From Lewinellaceae bacterium (GTDB lineage: Bacteria; Bacteroidota; Bacteroidia; Chitinophagales; Saprospiraceae): a stretch of 64,000 nt of DNA. Location of the stretch: positions 1 to 64,000 of the forward strand of contig JADJFA010000044.1 in assembly GCA_016708875.1 (NCBI GenBank), written 5' to 3'. A program made the position numbers and the translations under genes. The notes beneath the pieces are model-generated. The model was not told the origin of the DNA. It ran no database searches and saw only the letters and a program-made list of their open reading frames with translations. Positions within the stretch are counted from its first letter, which is position 1, and every line of letters starts with the position of its first letter. This document shows, piece by piece, positions 33,386 through 42,357 of the stretch.

Positions 33386-35254
33386 TCACTTGTGGCAGAC
33401 CACACACTCAAAACTGTCGAATTGATATTGGACAAATGTTTTGCCGCCTTGGGTAACTTGCTTGTGACAAGCCTCACAAGCTACTTTCACGTGTTTTCCG
33501 TCGAGTTTGAACTTCGTTTTATCGTGGTCGAATTTGTCCATTTCCCAGGTGTCGAAGCTGTGACACCGGGCACAGTCCGTGACGCCAAACTTTTCAAATT
33601 GGCGGTTGTGCTCATCCTCATGGCAACTTGAACAGGTTGCAGGCAAGCCATCAAATTTTCCAAGTTTGAAACCTGGCTCAGGTTTGTGGCAGTCGCGGCA
33701 AGCCGTTTTCTCATGGACGCCTTGCAATTTGAATTCGGTTTTGCTGTGGTCAAATTTGCTGTCCCGGAAACTCGAAGTGACATGGCATTGATCGCAGGTT
33801 TTGTTTGGATACCACTTTTCTGCGATTTGCGCTTCATGCGGGTCTTTGTGGCAATCCACGCAACGTTCGCCGATTTGTCTGAATTTCCACTTGTTTTTGG
33901 ATGGCGGGGTACTGGAAAGTTCACCCTCTTTTAAGTGACATGCGAAACACGGCGTTGCCAGGTGTGCTCCATCAAGTTTATACTTCGTTTTTGCATGGTC
34001 CTCGATGCTGAAAACGCTACCCAAAAACCCATCCACCGTGTGGCATTTTGCGCAATCAGGGCTGACGGTATTGACTGCAAATTGCTTGTCATGATAGTCC
34101 TTGTGGCAATCCGTGCAATTTTTGAATGGCAGCGGATCGGTCATTTTATCCGAAATGTGGCACTTCCGGCAGTCCACCGCAACGTGCTTGCCTTTGAGCG
34201 CAAAAGCCGTTTTGTCGTGGTTGAATTTATCCAAATCCCCTGTTTTTCGCCAACCACTTTCGTTGTGACAATCCACACATTTTCCACCAAATTTGCCTTC
34301 GTGCGGGTCTTTGTGGCAAGTCTCACAATCATTGGTCAACACACCCAATCTGTCTTGAAATATATTGAGCGGCGTGGCAATATCCATCTTGTGGCATTCC
34401 CGGCAATCTACCTTTTGGTGCCTTCCTTTCAAGGCAAAGTGCGTTTTGCTGTGGTCGAATTTTCTCAGTCCGCTCTGATCCACAAACGATTGTGCGGTAT
34501 GGCATTCTTTGCAGTTCGTGCCGAGTTGCCCCTGGTGCTCATCCTTGTGACATTCCACACAACTTTTGAAGGGCACATCGGCAAATTTTTGAAACTCCTG
34601 GCCGTTGCGCGTTTCTTTTTTGTGGCATTCGATACAGGCTACATCCCGGTGTTTCCCAGTGAGGGGGAACTCAGATTTGTCGTGGTTGAATTTTTTTGCG
34701 GGCCTAAATTCCTCGGCGTTGTGGCATTTCGCGCAGTCATTTCCAAGCGTTTTTTGGTGCACATCTTTATGACAATCAATACAATTCTGCCCCAGGCCCA
34801 AAAAGGTTTCTTTCTTTTTTTTCAACTCCGGCTCGACTACAAAATCAGGGGTGTGGCAACTGCGACAATCAATTTTTTTGCCTTTGCTTGACCATCCTGT
34901 TTTGTGCCTGCCGGTCAATTCGTAACCCGTCAAATTGTGGTCGAAGGCATTTTCATCAAAACGAACCATGTCGAACTTCCGCCCGTGGTGATCGCTGTGG
35001 CATTTTGCGCAATCCTTTTTTTTTACTTCCCAGGAGGCGTGATAGCCTTCATTCCGGTCCACCCTTGATTTGATTTCTTTGTGGCAATCGAGGCATTTTG
35101 CATTCGATACTTTGCTCCCCAGATCGTGGCATTTTGTACAATTGGACATGCCTTCCAAATCCTTGTGAGCATTTGATAAGTCGCCAGGCGAGAGTTGCGC
35201 CCCGGCTCTTCCGGCGAGAAGGATAAGAAAGAGTATGCTTATTAAAATGCGCAT
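33386..35254 (-). CDS. 23-heme secreted cytochrome c, separate lineage
   Basis: A 622-residue protein with signal peptide (MRILISILFLILLAGRAGAQ) and 23 CXXCH motifs. It begins LSPGDLSNAHKDL, like the 12-heme protein, and then has repeats of the form CVDCHKDPHEGKFG, CxxCH and FDHSKTHFALKGRHQKVDCR. The mature protein is Lys-rich and strongly basic, unlike the Asn/Thr-rich modules of the other three, so it is a different cytochrome line. Spare histidines in FDH, GxH and DxH positions suit bis-His hemes. It is the first gene of the minus-strand secreted series, after the ferredoxin-flavoprotein and an inverted repeat. A periplasmic shuttle between the inner-membrane partners and the outer conduit would fit. 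This is inference. Confidence 0.9.
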   Translation of the reverse strand: MRILISILFLILLAGRAGAQLSPGDLSNAHKDLEGMSNCTKCHDLGSKVSNAKCLDCHKEIKSRVDRNEGYHASWEVKKKDCAKCHSDHHGRKFDMVRFDENAFDHNLTGYELTGRHKTGWSSKGKKIDCRSCHTPDFVVEPELKKKKETFLGLGQNCIDCHKDVHQKTLGNDCAKCHNAEEFRPAKKFNHDKSEFPLTGKHRDVACIECHKKETRNGQEFQKFADVPFKSCVECHKDEHQGQLGTNCKECHTAQSFVDQSGLRKFDHSKTHFALKGRHQKVDCRECHKMDIATPLNIFQDRLGVLTNDCETCHKDPHEGKFGGKCVDCHNESGWRKTGDLDKFNHDKTAFALKGKHVAVDCRKCHISDKMTDPLPFKNCTDCHKDYHDKQFAVNTVSPDCAKCHTVDGFLGSVFSIEDHAKTKYKLDGAHLATPCFACHLKEGELSSTPPSKNKWKFRQIGERCVDCHKDPHEAQIAEKWYPNKTCDQCHVTSSFRDSKFDHSKTEFKLQGVHEKTACRDCHKPEPGFKLGKFDGLPATCSSCHEDEHNRQFEKFGVTDCARCHSFDTWEMDKFDHDKTKFKLDGKHVKVACEACHKQVTQGGKTFVQYQFDSFECVVCHK

Positions 35255-35289
35255 TTTCCCTGCTTGATTTGCAAAAACATAGGTCTTTA

Positions 35290-35368
35290 TTTAAAACACA
35301 TAGGCACAATAGGACACATAGTCCCGATTTTATACACTATGTGTCCTATTGTGCCTATGTGTTTTAAA
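35290..35368. repeat. 32-bp perfect inverted repeat plus a third arm, word family 'acacatagg'
   Basis: Arms 35290-35321 and 35337-35368 are exact complements over 32 nt with a 15-nt loop. A further partial arm (TATGTGCCTATGTGTTTAAA) follows at about 35388. It separates the flavoprotein stop from the 23-heme start on the reverse strand, so it would decide how much transcript enters the cytochrome genes. Confidence 0.9.
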
Positions 35369-35426
35369 TAAACTATTATGCTCATTGCTTATGTGCCTAT
35401 GTGTTTAAAAACCGTACGCTGTTCAT

Positions 35427-36755
35427 TTACTTATGTTTTTTCACCGTATACCCAAATCGCTTCGTAATCTCCACACCAGCCTTCTGCAAAAACTGCGTCG
35501 GCAACTCACCCCCTGCAAAAATGTACACCAGATCATTCTCCAGGGACAGCGGTTCCGGGCCTTCCTCTGTAGCTAGAACTATCTTATTTGGTTCGATCCG
35601 CACAAGGTTGCTCTTCAGTTTTACCTCAATTTTTCCCACCTTAATGGCGGCATCCAATTTCTCCCGGTTCTTCGGTTTCAACCTGCTGAATGCCTCGCTC
35701 CGATAACTGAGGATCACGTGATTCTGGTCTGAGAGTGAAAGTGCCGCCTCGATGGCTGAGTCGCCACCGCCTACGACGACCACCCTTTTCTCCTGGATAT
35801 TTTCCGGTTCCAAAAGTCGGTAGGTCACTTTTTCAAGGGTTTCACCGGGAACGCCCAATTTTCTGGGGCTTCCTCGCCTTCCAATGGCCAACAGCACGTT
35901 TTTGGTTTTGAATTCCTCTCCCTTCAGCGTCAGCACCTGAAAGCAGTCGCTCAAGGATTGAATGCTCTCCACTTTGGTGTTCTCCCGAATGCTGATATTA
36001 TTTTTGGCCATTACGGACTGCCACAAATCGAGCAATTCGGTTTTGCTGGTGTCAAATAATTTCACTTTCCCATGTAAGGGCAAATCCATCGGCGCCGTCA
36101 TTACAATTTTAGAGCGGGGGAAATTGAACACCGTGCCGCCCAAAGAATCCTGTTCTAGAGTCAAAAAATTCAGCCCGTGTTTTTTGGCAGTCAAAGAAGC
36201 AGAAATGCCGGCAGGGCCAGCACCAATGATGACCAGATCGTATATCGAAGGATCCTTTTTGAACCCTGATTTTACAATGCTGAGCACAGCGGCCTCGCCT
36301 TGTTCCACGCTGTTTTTGATCAAGCCCATGCCGCCCAGTTCGCCGGCGATATAAATTCCCGGTACGTTCGTTTCAAAATCCTGGTTGACGTGTGGCAAAT
36401 CCACGCCCCGTTTTTCCGTCCCGATCACCAGCGAAATAGCTTCTACAGGACAGGCGTGAAAACACGCGCCATGCCCAATGCATTGGGAGGCATTGATCAA
36501 AGTCGCTCTGCCATGTACGATGCCGATGATGTCTTTTTCCGGGCAGGCTTCAATACAAGCCCCGCTTTTGATGCAAGTCCCCAGATCTATTACCGGGTGT
36601 AGTGAAACTGGCTCGAAGGTTCCCTCCTGAATCGCTTTTTCGATTTTGGCTTCGGCCGCCTGAGAAGCCTTCCCTTCTTTGCGTAAATAGAGGTACACAA
36701 CTACAAAGCAGAAGAAAAAAACTACCCCGTATATGATGATCTGTTCGAATAGCAT
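35427..36755 (-). CDS. Membrane-anchored 2[4Fe-4S] ferredoxin / FAD-NAD(P) oxidoreductase fusion
   Basis: A 442-residue protein. An N-terminal helix (IIIYGVVFFFCFVVVYLYLR) anchors it. Residues 55-110 hold two ferredoxin sites, CIKSGACIEACPE and CIGHGACFHACPV. From about 165 a thioredoxin-reductase-like fold follows: FAD site VIIGAGPAGISASLTAKKHG, NAD(P) site VVVVGGGDSAIEAALSLS, and the late FAD motif LVYIFAGGELPTQFL. The redox-active CxxC of true thioredoxin reductase is absent, so electrons probably go between NAD(P)H, flavin and the iron-sulfur clusters. It overlaps in operon with the cytochrome b gene 9 nt upstream. Together they look like an inner-membrane entry or exit point for electrons of the cytochrome system. 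Confidence 0.85.
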   Translation of the reverse strand: MLFEQIIIYGVVFFFCFVVVYLYLRKEGKASQAAEAKIEKAIQEGTFEPVSLHPVIDLGTCIKSGACIEACPEKDIIGIVHGRATLINASQCIGHGACFHACPVEAISLVIGTEKRGVDLPHVNQDFETNVPGIYIAGELGGMGLIKNSVEQGEAAVLSIVKSGFKKDPSIYDLVIIGAGPAGISASLTAKKHGLNFLTLEQDSLGGTVFNFPRSKIVMTAPMDLPLHGKVKLFDTSKTELLDLWQSVMAKNNISIRENTKVESIQSLSDCFQVLTLKGEEFKTKNVLLAIGRRGSPRKLGVPGETLEKVTYRLLEPENIQEKRVVVVGGGDSAIEAALSLSDQNHVILSYRSEAFSRLKPKNREKLDAAIKVGKIEVKLKSNLVRIEPNKIVLATEEGPEPLSLENDLVYIFAGGELPTQFLQKAGVEITKRFGYTVKKHK

Positions 36756-36764
36756 TTTCGGTGA

Positions 36765-37613
36765 TTAAAATATCCAACGATAGCCAAAGGCAAGGGTAAC
36801 GCCAACGTGTATAACCATGATTATCAGCATGATGAGTGCAAAAGGCAGGTGTGCCACGTGCCAGTACTTGAATAGTTTTTGCATGGTCAGCAAGCGCTCA
36901 ATGCGGTGGTTTAATGAGATTTCATTCTGTACCAGACGTACTACTTTTTTGATGTCCGGCTTGGACAGCCTGTTTGCCTGGAGCACATTTTTCACCTGTC
37001 GAATGGTTCTTTTGTCTCCAAAGTATTGACTGAAAAAGCCTCCACCCGTTTTGACGGTTGCCGCCTCCAAAATGGATTGTTCGCTTGCCTCGTCCAATTG
37101 GTACGAACCTTTCAGGATTTCTTCCAGATTGATCTTCATGGCCTGGACCTCATGCAGGCTCAGCTCCCTTCCTTCGATCGTGCGGGGTATCTGGATGTAA
37201 ATAAACCTGCCCACCACACCGCTCGCCACCACCGCCACCATGCTCCAAAAACTAACTGAAACCAATCCGCCAAACTTGAAAGCCGTGTGAAATAATATCA
37301 TCACCGGCCCCAGGCTGCACAGGAAAATGTGAAACTCCAGCCAATATTTCAAGCGCCCGAACCGGTGCAAAACCTTGTATTTTTTCTTGGCGATGTAACC
37401 AAATACCCCAATCAAAATGAGTAGTGTGCCGACAATGCCTAAGCCATGCCCGAAGACTCCGCTGGGTTTAAACCAATTGTGGTCAGGGTGATAAAAACGC
37501 TCCTCAAGAGGTGTGTTGTAATAGGGAATCCCCTTGTACAAGAGGAAAATGGTTGTCAAAACGACAATACTAACCAGGGTTCCGATATAAATCCGATGGA
37601 CCAGTGGGGACAT
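36765..37613 (-). CDS. Diheme cytochrome b-like membrane protein with cytoplasmic insert
   Basis: The ATG at 37613 (MSPLVHRIYIGTLVSIVVL) is chosen over one 40 codons earlier because membrane helix 1 follows directly. The 282-residue protein has about five helices. The same two His-X13-His helices seen at 19034-19606 are present: FHIFLCSLGPVMILFH and AHLPFALIMLIIMVIH. Between them is a charged insert of about 90 residues (GRELSLHEVQAMKINLEEIL and following) that is probably cytoplasmic. It is followed 9 nt later by the ferredoxin-flavoprotein, which it probably serves as membrane partner, linking quinone with NAD(P)H or ferredoxin. The exact reaction is inferred from the neighbour. Confidence 0.75.
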   Translation of the reverse strand: MSPLVHRIYIGTLVSIVVLTTIFLLYKGIPYYNTPLEERFYHPDHNWFKPSGVFGHGLGIVGTLLILIGVFGYIAKKKYKVLHRFGRLKYWLEFHIFLCSLGPVMILFHTAFKFGGLVSVSFWSMVAVVASGVVGRFIYIQIPRTIEGRELSLHEVQAMKINLEEILKGSYQLDEASEQSILEAATVKTGGGFFSQYFGDKRTIRQVKNVLQANRLSKPDIKKVVRLVQNEISLNHRIERLLTMQKLFKYWHVAHLPFALIMLIIMVIHVGVTLAFGYRWIF

Positions 37614-37947
37614 AAACCGCTTTATATAATTCTGTGTAGTGTAGGGTTCGTGAGAAAGGGTTTTAGGGTTGCCAAGACCCGCGATTATTTTGAGGTATTG
37701 ACAAGAATTATCAGCCCAACTGACCTGCGTCACCCACGGACAAATGGAAATCGAAGGACTTTTGGGGGCTTAAATCATTTATAAGTCTGTAGCAAATCAT
37801 CCGAGGAGTGTCTGCTTAGGCGGCATCATAATTTGCCTTTGGACATGGAAAAAAACCTGTCCGCCCAACATTTTCCTGACATCAATATAAATATTTCATG
37901 CTCAGGGCAACCGTATTTCGCGTTGCCCCGAATAATATACGGGTACA
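37614..37947. other. Divergent intergenic region with a small hairpin
   Basis: The 334 nt between the cytochrome b and sigma factor starts carry no gene. GGGCAAC (37905-37911) and GTTGCCC (37922-37928) form a 7-bp hairpin just before the sigma factor. Promoters for both directions must lie here, but I cannot name boxes with confidence. Confidence 0.5.
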
Positions 37948-38508
37948 ATGAATAAAAACCGGTTTGCTCTAATCATAGATGGTTGCCGCCGCCATGATCG
38001 TGCATTTCAAAAGGAGCTGTACCAACTCTTTTACCAGTACACGCTCAAAGTGGGGCTTAACTATGCTTCTTCACTGGAAGAGGCCCGGGAAATTGTGAAC
38101 GATGTATTCATGAAGGTATTTAGCAAAATAGAAAACTACAACGTAGAGCAGCCTTTTAAACCCTGGCTTAATAAAATTACTGTTTTTACCGCCATAGATT
38201 ACTATCGGAAAAACATTAAGAATGAACTTCTTACAGATGATCTGGAAACAGTACTTGATGTTGGAGACCCGTCTGACATAATTGCCCGGATTTCTGCGGA
38301 AGAGTTACGAGCATTGGTGCAGCAGCTTTCACCCGCGTATCGAGCTGCCATCAATCTGTACGCTATTGAAGGATATGACCACAATGAAATTGCCGTTATT
38401 TTGGGTATTTCGGTCGGCGCCTCCAAGTCTAATTTGTTCAAAGCCCGGGCCAAATTGAAAAGACTCTTACTTCATCAAGAAATGGCTCTGCCTCACGCCA
38501 AATACTGA
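37948..38508 (+). CDS. ECF-type RNA polymerase sigma factor
   Basis: A 186-residue sigma-70 family protein. Region 2 spans residues 20-90 (YQLFYQYTLKVGLNYASSLE, EAREIVNDVFMKVFSKIENY, FKPWLNKITVFTAIDYYRKN). Region 4 spans 125-180 (QLSPAYRAAINLYAIEGYDH, NEIAVILGISVGASKSNLFK). There is no region 1 or 3, as expected for extracytoplasmic-function factors. It starts 4 nt before a membrane protein gene that has the layout of its anti-sigma partner. The adjacent cytochrome cluster on one side and SQR on the other are possible targets, but no repeated promoter pair is obvious by eye. Confidence 0.9.
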   Translation: MNKNRFALIIDGCRRHDRAFQKELYQLFYQYTLKVGLNYASSLEEAREIVNDVFMKVFSKIENYNVEQPFKPWLNKITVFTAIDYYRKNIKNELLTDDLETVLDVGDPSDIIARISAEELRALVQQLSPAYRAAINLYAIEGYDHNEIAVILGISVGASKSNLFKARAKLKRLLLHQEMALPHAKY

Positions 38509-38511
38509 TTT

Positions 38512-39788
38512 ATGGACGATTTTGACTTCGACAAACTATTTGCAGATAAAATGCGCGGTGCTGGCGCCCCCGACCTTAGCGACGAGGATTGGGAGCAGCT
38601 TACACCCAGATTAGATGCAGTAGAACGGAGACGCTGGCGAGTTTTGCCAGTCTGGTGGCTGGGCGCATTGAGTGCCCTGCTACTTTTATCTAATGTCGGA
38701 TGGTGGTGGATGTGGCAAAAATCGGAAAAACGCAGCGATACCATGCAAAGCGAATGGCAACAAATTCGCCATGAGTCAGTAGCGATGCGCGACACCACCT
38801 GGTCAAAAGTGCTTGTTTATCAATATGATACGGTTTATCGAACTGTGGTACATCGCTCCGTATCAGAAAGTATTAAAGCAGGCAATGGCTCTGCCTTCGG
38901 GCAGGGAAATACCAACCGCCTTGGGACTGGAAATCCAACTGCTTCAGACGGTTCCTCGACGCTAGAAGGATCAAAATTCTCGTCCCATTCAAACCTTGAA
39001 CAGCAAAACATCCAACCGGATACAACTGCCCTAATCCCGGGAATTGCTCAAAGCGAACAAAACCTCAGCATTTTACCCATCCACCCGGCGTTCCTAAAAA
39101 TACCCACAAGGCGGGTTAAAATACCTGAAAAAGATCTTGTCTTAATTCCTCAAAAACGGGCTCGAAATCCGCGGCAGTATTTGCTCATCCCCCGAAAAGT
39201 CCGAATAGGGGCAGGTGGAGGTTTTGTAATTCCTTCAGCGGCTCAACTTTCCGAAAACAGTGGGTTTGTGGCCGCGTTGATGGGCGAAATTGCTTTTCCG
39301 AACAATTAGCCCTTACCCTGGAGGGCGCATACAGTGGAATCTCCTTTACTGGAACGGAATATGACAAAGCCTTGGGATTGCCTCCTTTCTCTTCACCCGG
39401 TGATGATTACATACTCAAGCACTTCGAGACCGACGAGGGCTTGAAGCCTGTCTTACAACTCGGTGCAGGGCTGCGGTACTGGCTCCGTCCCACCCATAAA
39501 CTTAGCCCCTATTTCGGTCTGGGTTATGCGGCACAATGGCATCCTGAATTTGAATTGAAATTTGAATATATCCATCAGGTCACAGGGGAAGAGAAGGAAT
39601 TTTCGTTAGAAGTCCCTGCCCTTGGCAGCCCTGTTTCGCTCCTCGATTTTAATGCTGGCCTGCGTTATCGTTTTTTACGGCAATTGTCCTTGCAGACTGG
39701 GGCATTTTATCAATTCAAAATAGACGCCAACCAGCCGGGTATTCCGCGTTTTTGGGGCATAAAATCGGCTGTTATGTATGAATTTTAA
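38512..39788 (+). CDS. Anti-sigma-like membrane protein with C-terminal barrel domain (one frameshift)
   Basis: Joined frames give about 425 residues. Residues 1-40 resemble the cytoplasmic sigma-binding part (FDFDKLFADKMRGAGAPDLS, EDWEQLTPRLDA). One membrane helix follows (VLPVWWLGALSALLLLSNVG). A long periplasmic Ser/Asn/Thr-rich linker comes next, then an outer-membrane-like beta domain (LTLEGAYSGISFTG, PVLQLGAGLRYWLRPTHKLS, YFGLGYAAQWHPEFELKF, SAVMYEF). A missing T near 39294 (CTTTTCC for CTTTTTCC) breaks the frame; adding it gives AFSEQLALTLEGAY. Proteins of this type follow ECF sigma genes in many Bacteroidota and probably sense envelope state. The sensed signal is unknown. Confidence 0.7.
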
Positions 39789-40975
39789 GCCAAGCCTTTC
39801 AATATGGCTCCCCAGTACATTCTCGGAAGCACTTCTCTTTTAAGTTGGTACATGCTCCAGCGTTCTTTCGACTGATCGAAAGGGAATGTTTCCATCGGAG
39901 TGTTGTTGTAATCAAATTCCGCCAATACCAATTTGCCATAGCCAGTGACGAGGGGACAGGACGTGTAACCCAAATAAGTCGCCGAGGGCAACCCGCCCGC
40001 CATGACATCCAATAGATTGGTTACCACCACTGGCGCCTGTTTGCGGATGGCTGCGCCTGTTTTTGAAATAGGCAAACCGGAGGCATCTCCGAGCGCGAAA
40101 ATGTTGGTATGGCGCACATGCTGCAAGGTGCTTTTGTCCACTTCTACCCAGCCTGCACTATTGGCCAAACTGCTGTTTCGAATAAAATCCGGTGCACTCT
40201 GTGGCGGCGTTACATGGATCATATCAAAGTCCACTTCCTTCATTTCCCCTTTGTTTTCCTCTCCAAAACCAAGAAATTTGGCGCGGCGGTTGGGGCCATC
40301 TATCTCCGTGAGATTGTACAGGAAGTTCAACTTTATGTTGCCACGTTTGACGACCTGCAGCAGCGTTTTTTCATATTGTGGCACTGCAAAAAGTTTGGCA
40401 GCCCCGCTCCAATATTGCACATCCGCTTTGGGCAAAATGCCGTGTTTGCGGAAATAGTCCGTTGCCAAATACATTATTTTATGAGGGGCGCCACCACATT
40501 TCACCGGGGTAGAAGGGTTGTGGAAAAGGGCCTTTCCTCCCTTGAAATTTTTGAGGCATTCAAAGGTGTAAGGGGCCGATTCAAAAGAATAATTGCTGCA
40601 CACATTGTTTTTGCCAAGCGTTTCTGGCAAACCCTTGATATCGCCCCAATTGAGTTGGATCCCTGGACAAACGACCAGATAATCATAGGTCAATGGGCCA
40701 TTATCTAACTCAACGGTGTTTTGATCAGGTGCAAATCCAACGGCTTTTTGCTTGATCCACGTAACACCCTTGGGCATTACAGACGCCTCCGTACGCTCTG
40801 TTTTTTTGATGTCAAATGCACCACCTCCGACCAATGTCCAGGCAGGCTGATAATAGTGCTTGTCCGCAGGGTCAACGATGGCGATGTCTAATTTGCGGTC
40901 TTTGCGCAGCAATTGAGCCGCAGTAGAGATGCCGGCGTTGCCGCCGCCGATAATGACTATTTGATGGTGTGGCAT
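39785..40975 (-). CDS. sqr: Sulfide:quinone oxidoreductase, type II (eukaryotic SQOR-like)
   Basis: From ATG at 40975 (MPHHQIVIIGGGNAGISTAA) the protein is 396 residues. The FAD site is GGGNAGIS. The two redox Cys are in STPVKCGGAPHKIMYLA and GYTSCPLVTGYGKLVLAEFD, both as in mitochondrial SQOR. The third Cys of type I enzymes is absent. Other shared segments are DMIHVTPPQSAPDFI, GWVEVDKSTLQHVRHTNIFA and FPFDQSKERWSMYQLKREVL. The enzyme oxidises sulfide to sulfane sulfur and passes two electrons to quinone on the inner membrane. It converges by 4 nt with the anti-sigma-like gene. With TsdA, SoxB-like and rhodanese genes in the same window, it supports reduced sulfur as electron source. Confidence 0.92.
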   Translation of the reverse strand: MPHHQIVIIGGGNAGISTAAQLLRKDRKLDIAIVDPADKHYYQPAWTLVGGGAFDIKKTERTEASVMPKGVTWIKQKAVGFAPDQNTVELDNGPLTYDYLVVCPGIQLNWGDIKGLPETLGKNNVCSNYSFESAPYTFECLKNFKGGKALFHNPSTPVKCGGAPHKIMYLATDYFRKHGILPKADVQYWSGAAKLFAVPQYEKTLLQVVKRGNIKLNFLYNLTEIDGPNRRAKFLGFGEENKGEMKEVDFDMIHVTPPQSAPDFIRNSSLANSAGWVEVDKSTLQHVRHTNIFALGDASGLPISKTGAAIRKQAPVVVTNLLDVMAGGLPSATYLGYTSCPLVTGYGKLVLAEFDYNNTPMETFPFDQSKERWSMYQLKREVLPRMYWGAILKGLA

Positions 40976-41089
40976 GAGAGTCAGTAAAAAGTGAAAAGAA
41001 ACTGGGAACAAAACTCCGTCACTTCCATTCGCCCAGGTTTGCACTTTTCATTGAAGCATCAGGATTATTTACTGAGACTCATGCGGTTA

Positions 41090-42172
41090 TTAACCCAAAA
41101 ACTCCGCCAATAAGCCGTGAAAATGATGCGTCCCTTGCTCCCTATTGGGTGAATAACGGCCATGTTCATAAAACCGCGAACGAATGCCGCGCTGCACATT
41201 TTCCACTACTTCCTCGTCTTCATGCTCAACTTGTTCGAGGCCTGATCCTGCCCCAGTGTTAAGCTTTGATTCGTCAAATACATAGACTTTAAACCGCACT
41301 TTGCAGGTGCTAACAGTCTGTGGTTCAACAATATTTAGCGATAATCCCCAAGGGTAAAAATTAAACATCATGTTGGGAAACACCCAAAAGTAATACGCCG
41401 CCACATCCATACCGAAGTCGGGAGAATCGGCTGGCAGATCAAAGCAGGCATCGCCTTTTTTTGCAATGCCGAGCTGCAGGTTGGCGTATGGGAATAGCTC
41501 AGTGGAGTAATGGTTCCAGTCTAATACCGCACTCAGACTGTTGTGGACAAATGGGATGTGGAACCCTTCAAGATAGTTCTCACAATAGAGCGCCCAGTTG
41601 GCATTCACCGTGTAATCTTTGGAAAGATCGGGGCGATATTCCAGCCGATCCAATGGCATCCAAGCCACGCGCTGCATCATTTCACCCAGGAATTTTTCCG
41701 CTGGGAAAATGGGATTCAAGGTGGTGAACAGCAATTTGCCCCAATGAACAAGTCGCAGTTGCTTCAAATTATCAGCCTCGGTTGGGAAATTTTCCACCCC
41801 GGAAAACTCGGGCATAAACTGAAATTTTCCATCCAGGCCAAACACCCGGCCATGGTAACGGCAGCGCAGTTGGCTCGATTTGCAAGGTTCATAAGCCAGT
41901 AAATTCCCGCGGTGCGTACACACATTCGACAAACAATGAACCGTCCCTGTCTTGTCTCGAGAGAGTAGCAATGGTTCACTCAAATACTGGTCCAGCAACA
42001 TGAACGGCCATACACTTCCCGGCTCGCCCACACGGTCGGTATCGCCCACAAACTGCCAGGAAGACGCGAAGATTTTTTCTTTGGCTTCTTCATAAATTGC
42101 TGCACTGGTGTACACCTCGGTGGAGATGGTGCGCGCGCGGGCGATGTTTGGATCAATGTGAAAGCGGGACAT
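41090..42172 (-). CDS. Rieske non-heme iron oxygenase alpha subunit
   Basis: A 360-residue protein of the ring-hydroxylating / choline monooxygenase-like family. The Rieske [2Fe-2S] ligands are CTHRGNLL (near residue 87) and CRYHGRVF (near 105). The catalytic domain has NWALYCENYLEGFHIPFVH (near 195-215), where Asn, Glu and the two His belong to the mononuclear iron site. The end QGTHHFHGLLAEFLG is typical. No reductase or ferredoxin gene lies next to it, so the electron donor must be elsewhere. The substrate cannot be given; family members act on aromatics or quaternary amines such as choline or glycine betaine. It is divergent from the amidohydrolase gene. Confidence 0.85.
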   Translation of the reverse strand: MSRFHIDPNIARARTISTEVYTSAAIYEEAKEKIFASSWQFVGDTDRVGEPGSVWPFMLLDQYLSEPLLLSRDKTGTVHCLSNVCTHRGNLLAYEPCKSSQLRCRYHGRVFGLDGKFQFMPEFSGVENFPTEADNLKQLRLVHWGKLLFTTLNPIFPAEKFLGEMMQRVAWMPLDRLEYRPDLSKDYTVNANWALYCENYLEGFHIPFVHNSLSAVLDWNHYSTELFPYANLQLGIAKKGDACFDLPADSPDFGMDVAAYYFWVFPNMMFNFYPWGLSLNIVEPQTVSTCKVRFKVYVFDESKLNTGAGSGLEQVEHEDEEVVENVQRGIRSRFYEHGRYSPNREQGTHHFHGLLAEFLG

Positions 42173-42182
42173 TTTTTAATTG

Positions 42183-42352
42183 ATTCGATTATTTGATTGG
42201 AAAGATTGATTCGATTGCAACGATTGTGGAGAGGGTGAAACTTCCCTGCTATTTTTGCCACGCAAATATCCAATCCAAAGTCGAATCAATCGAATAATCG
42301 AGCCAATCGTCTCAATCGAATAATCGAATCAATCTTTACAATCGTTTCAATT
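42183..42352. repeat. Inverted repeat between divergent genes, word family 'atcgaatca'
   Basis: The left part (TTCGATTATTTGATTGGAAA onward) and right part (CGAATCAATCGAATAATCGA onward) pair imperfectly. Both are built from GATTCGATT/AATCGAATC words. Unlike the others, this element lies between two divergent starts. Related words occur at 486-533. Confidence 0.7.
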
Positions 42353-42357
42353 AAAAG

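Noticed and set aside
33935..34891. A 318-codon plus-strand open frame opposite the 23-heme cytochrome
   Set aside because: The reverse strand has 23 regular CXXCH motifs and a signal peptide; the forward translation has no family features.
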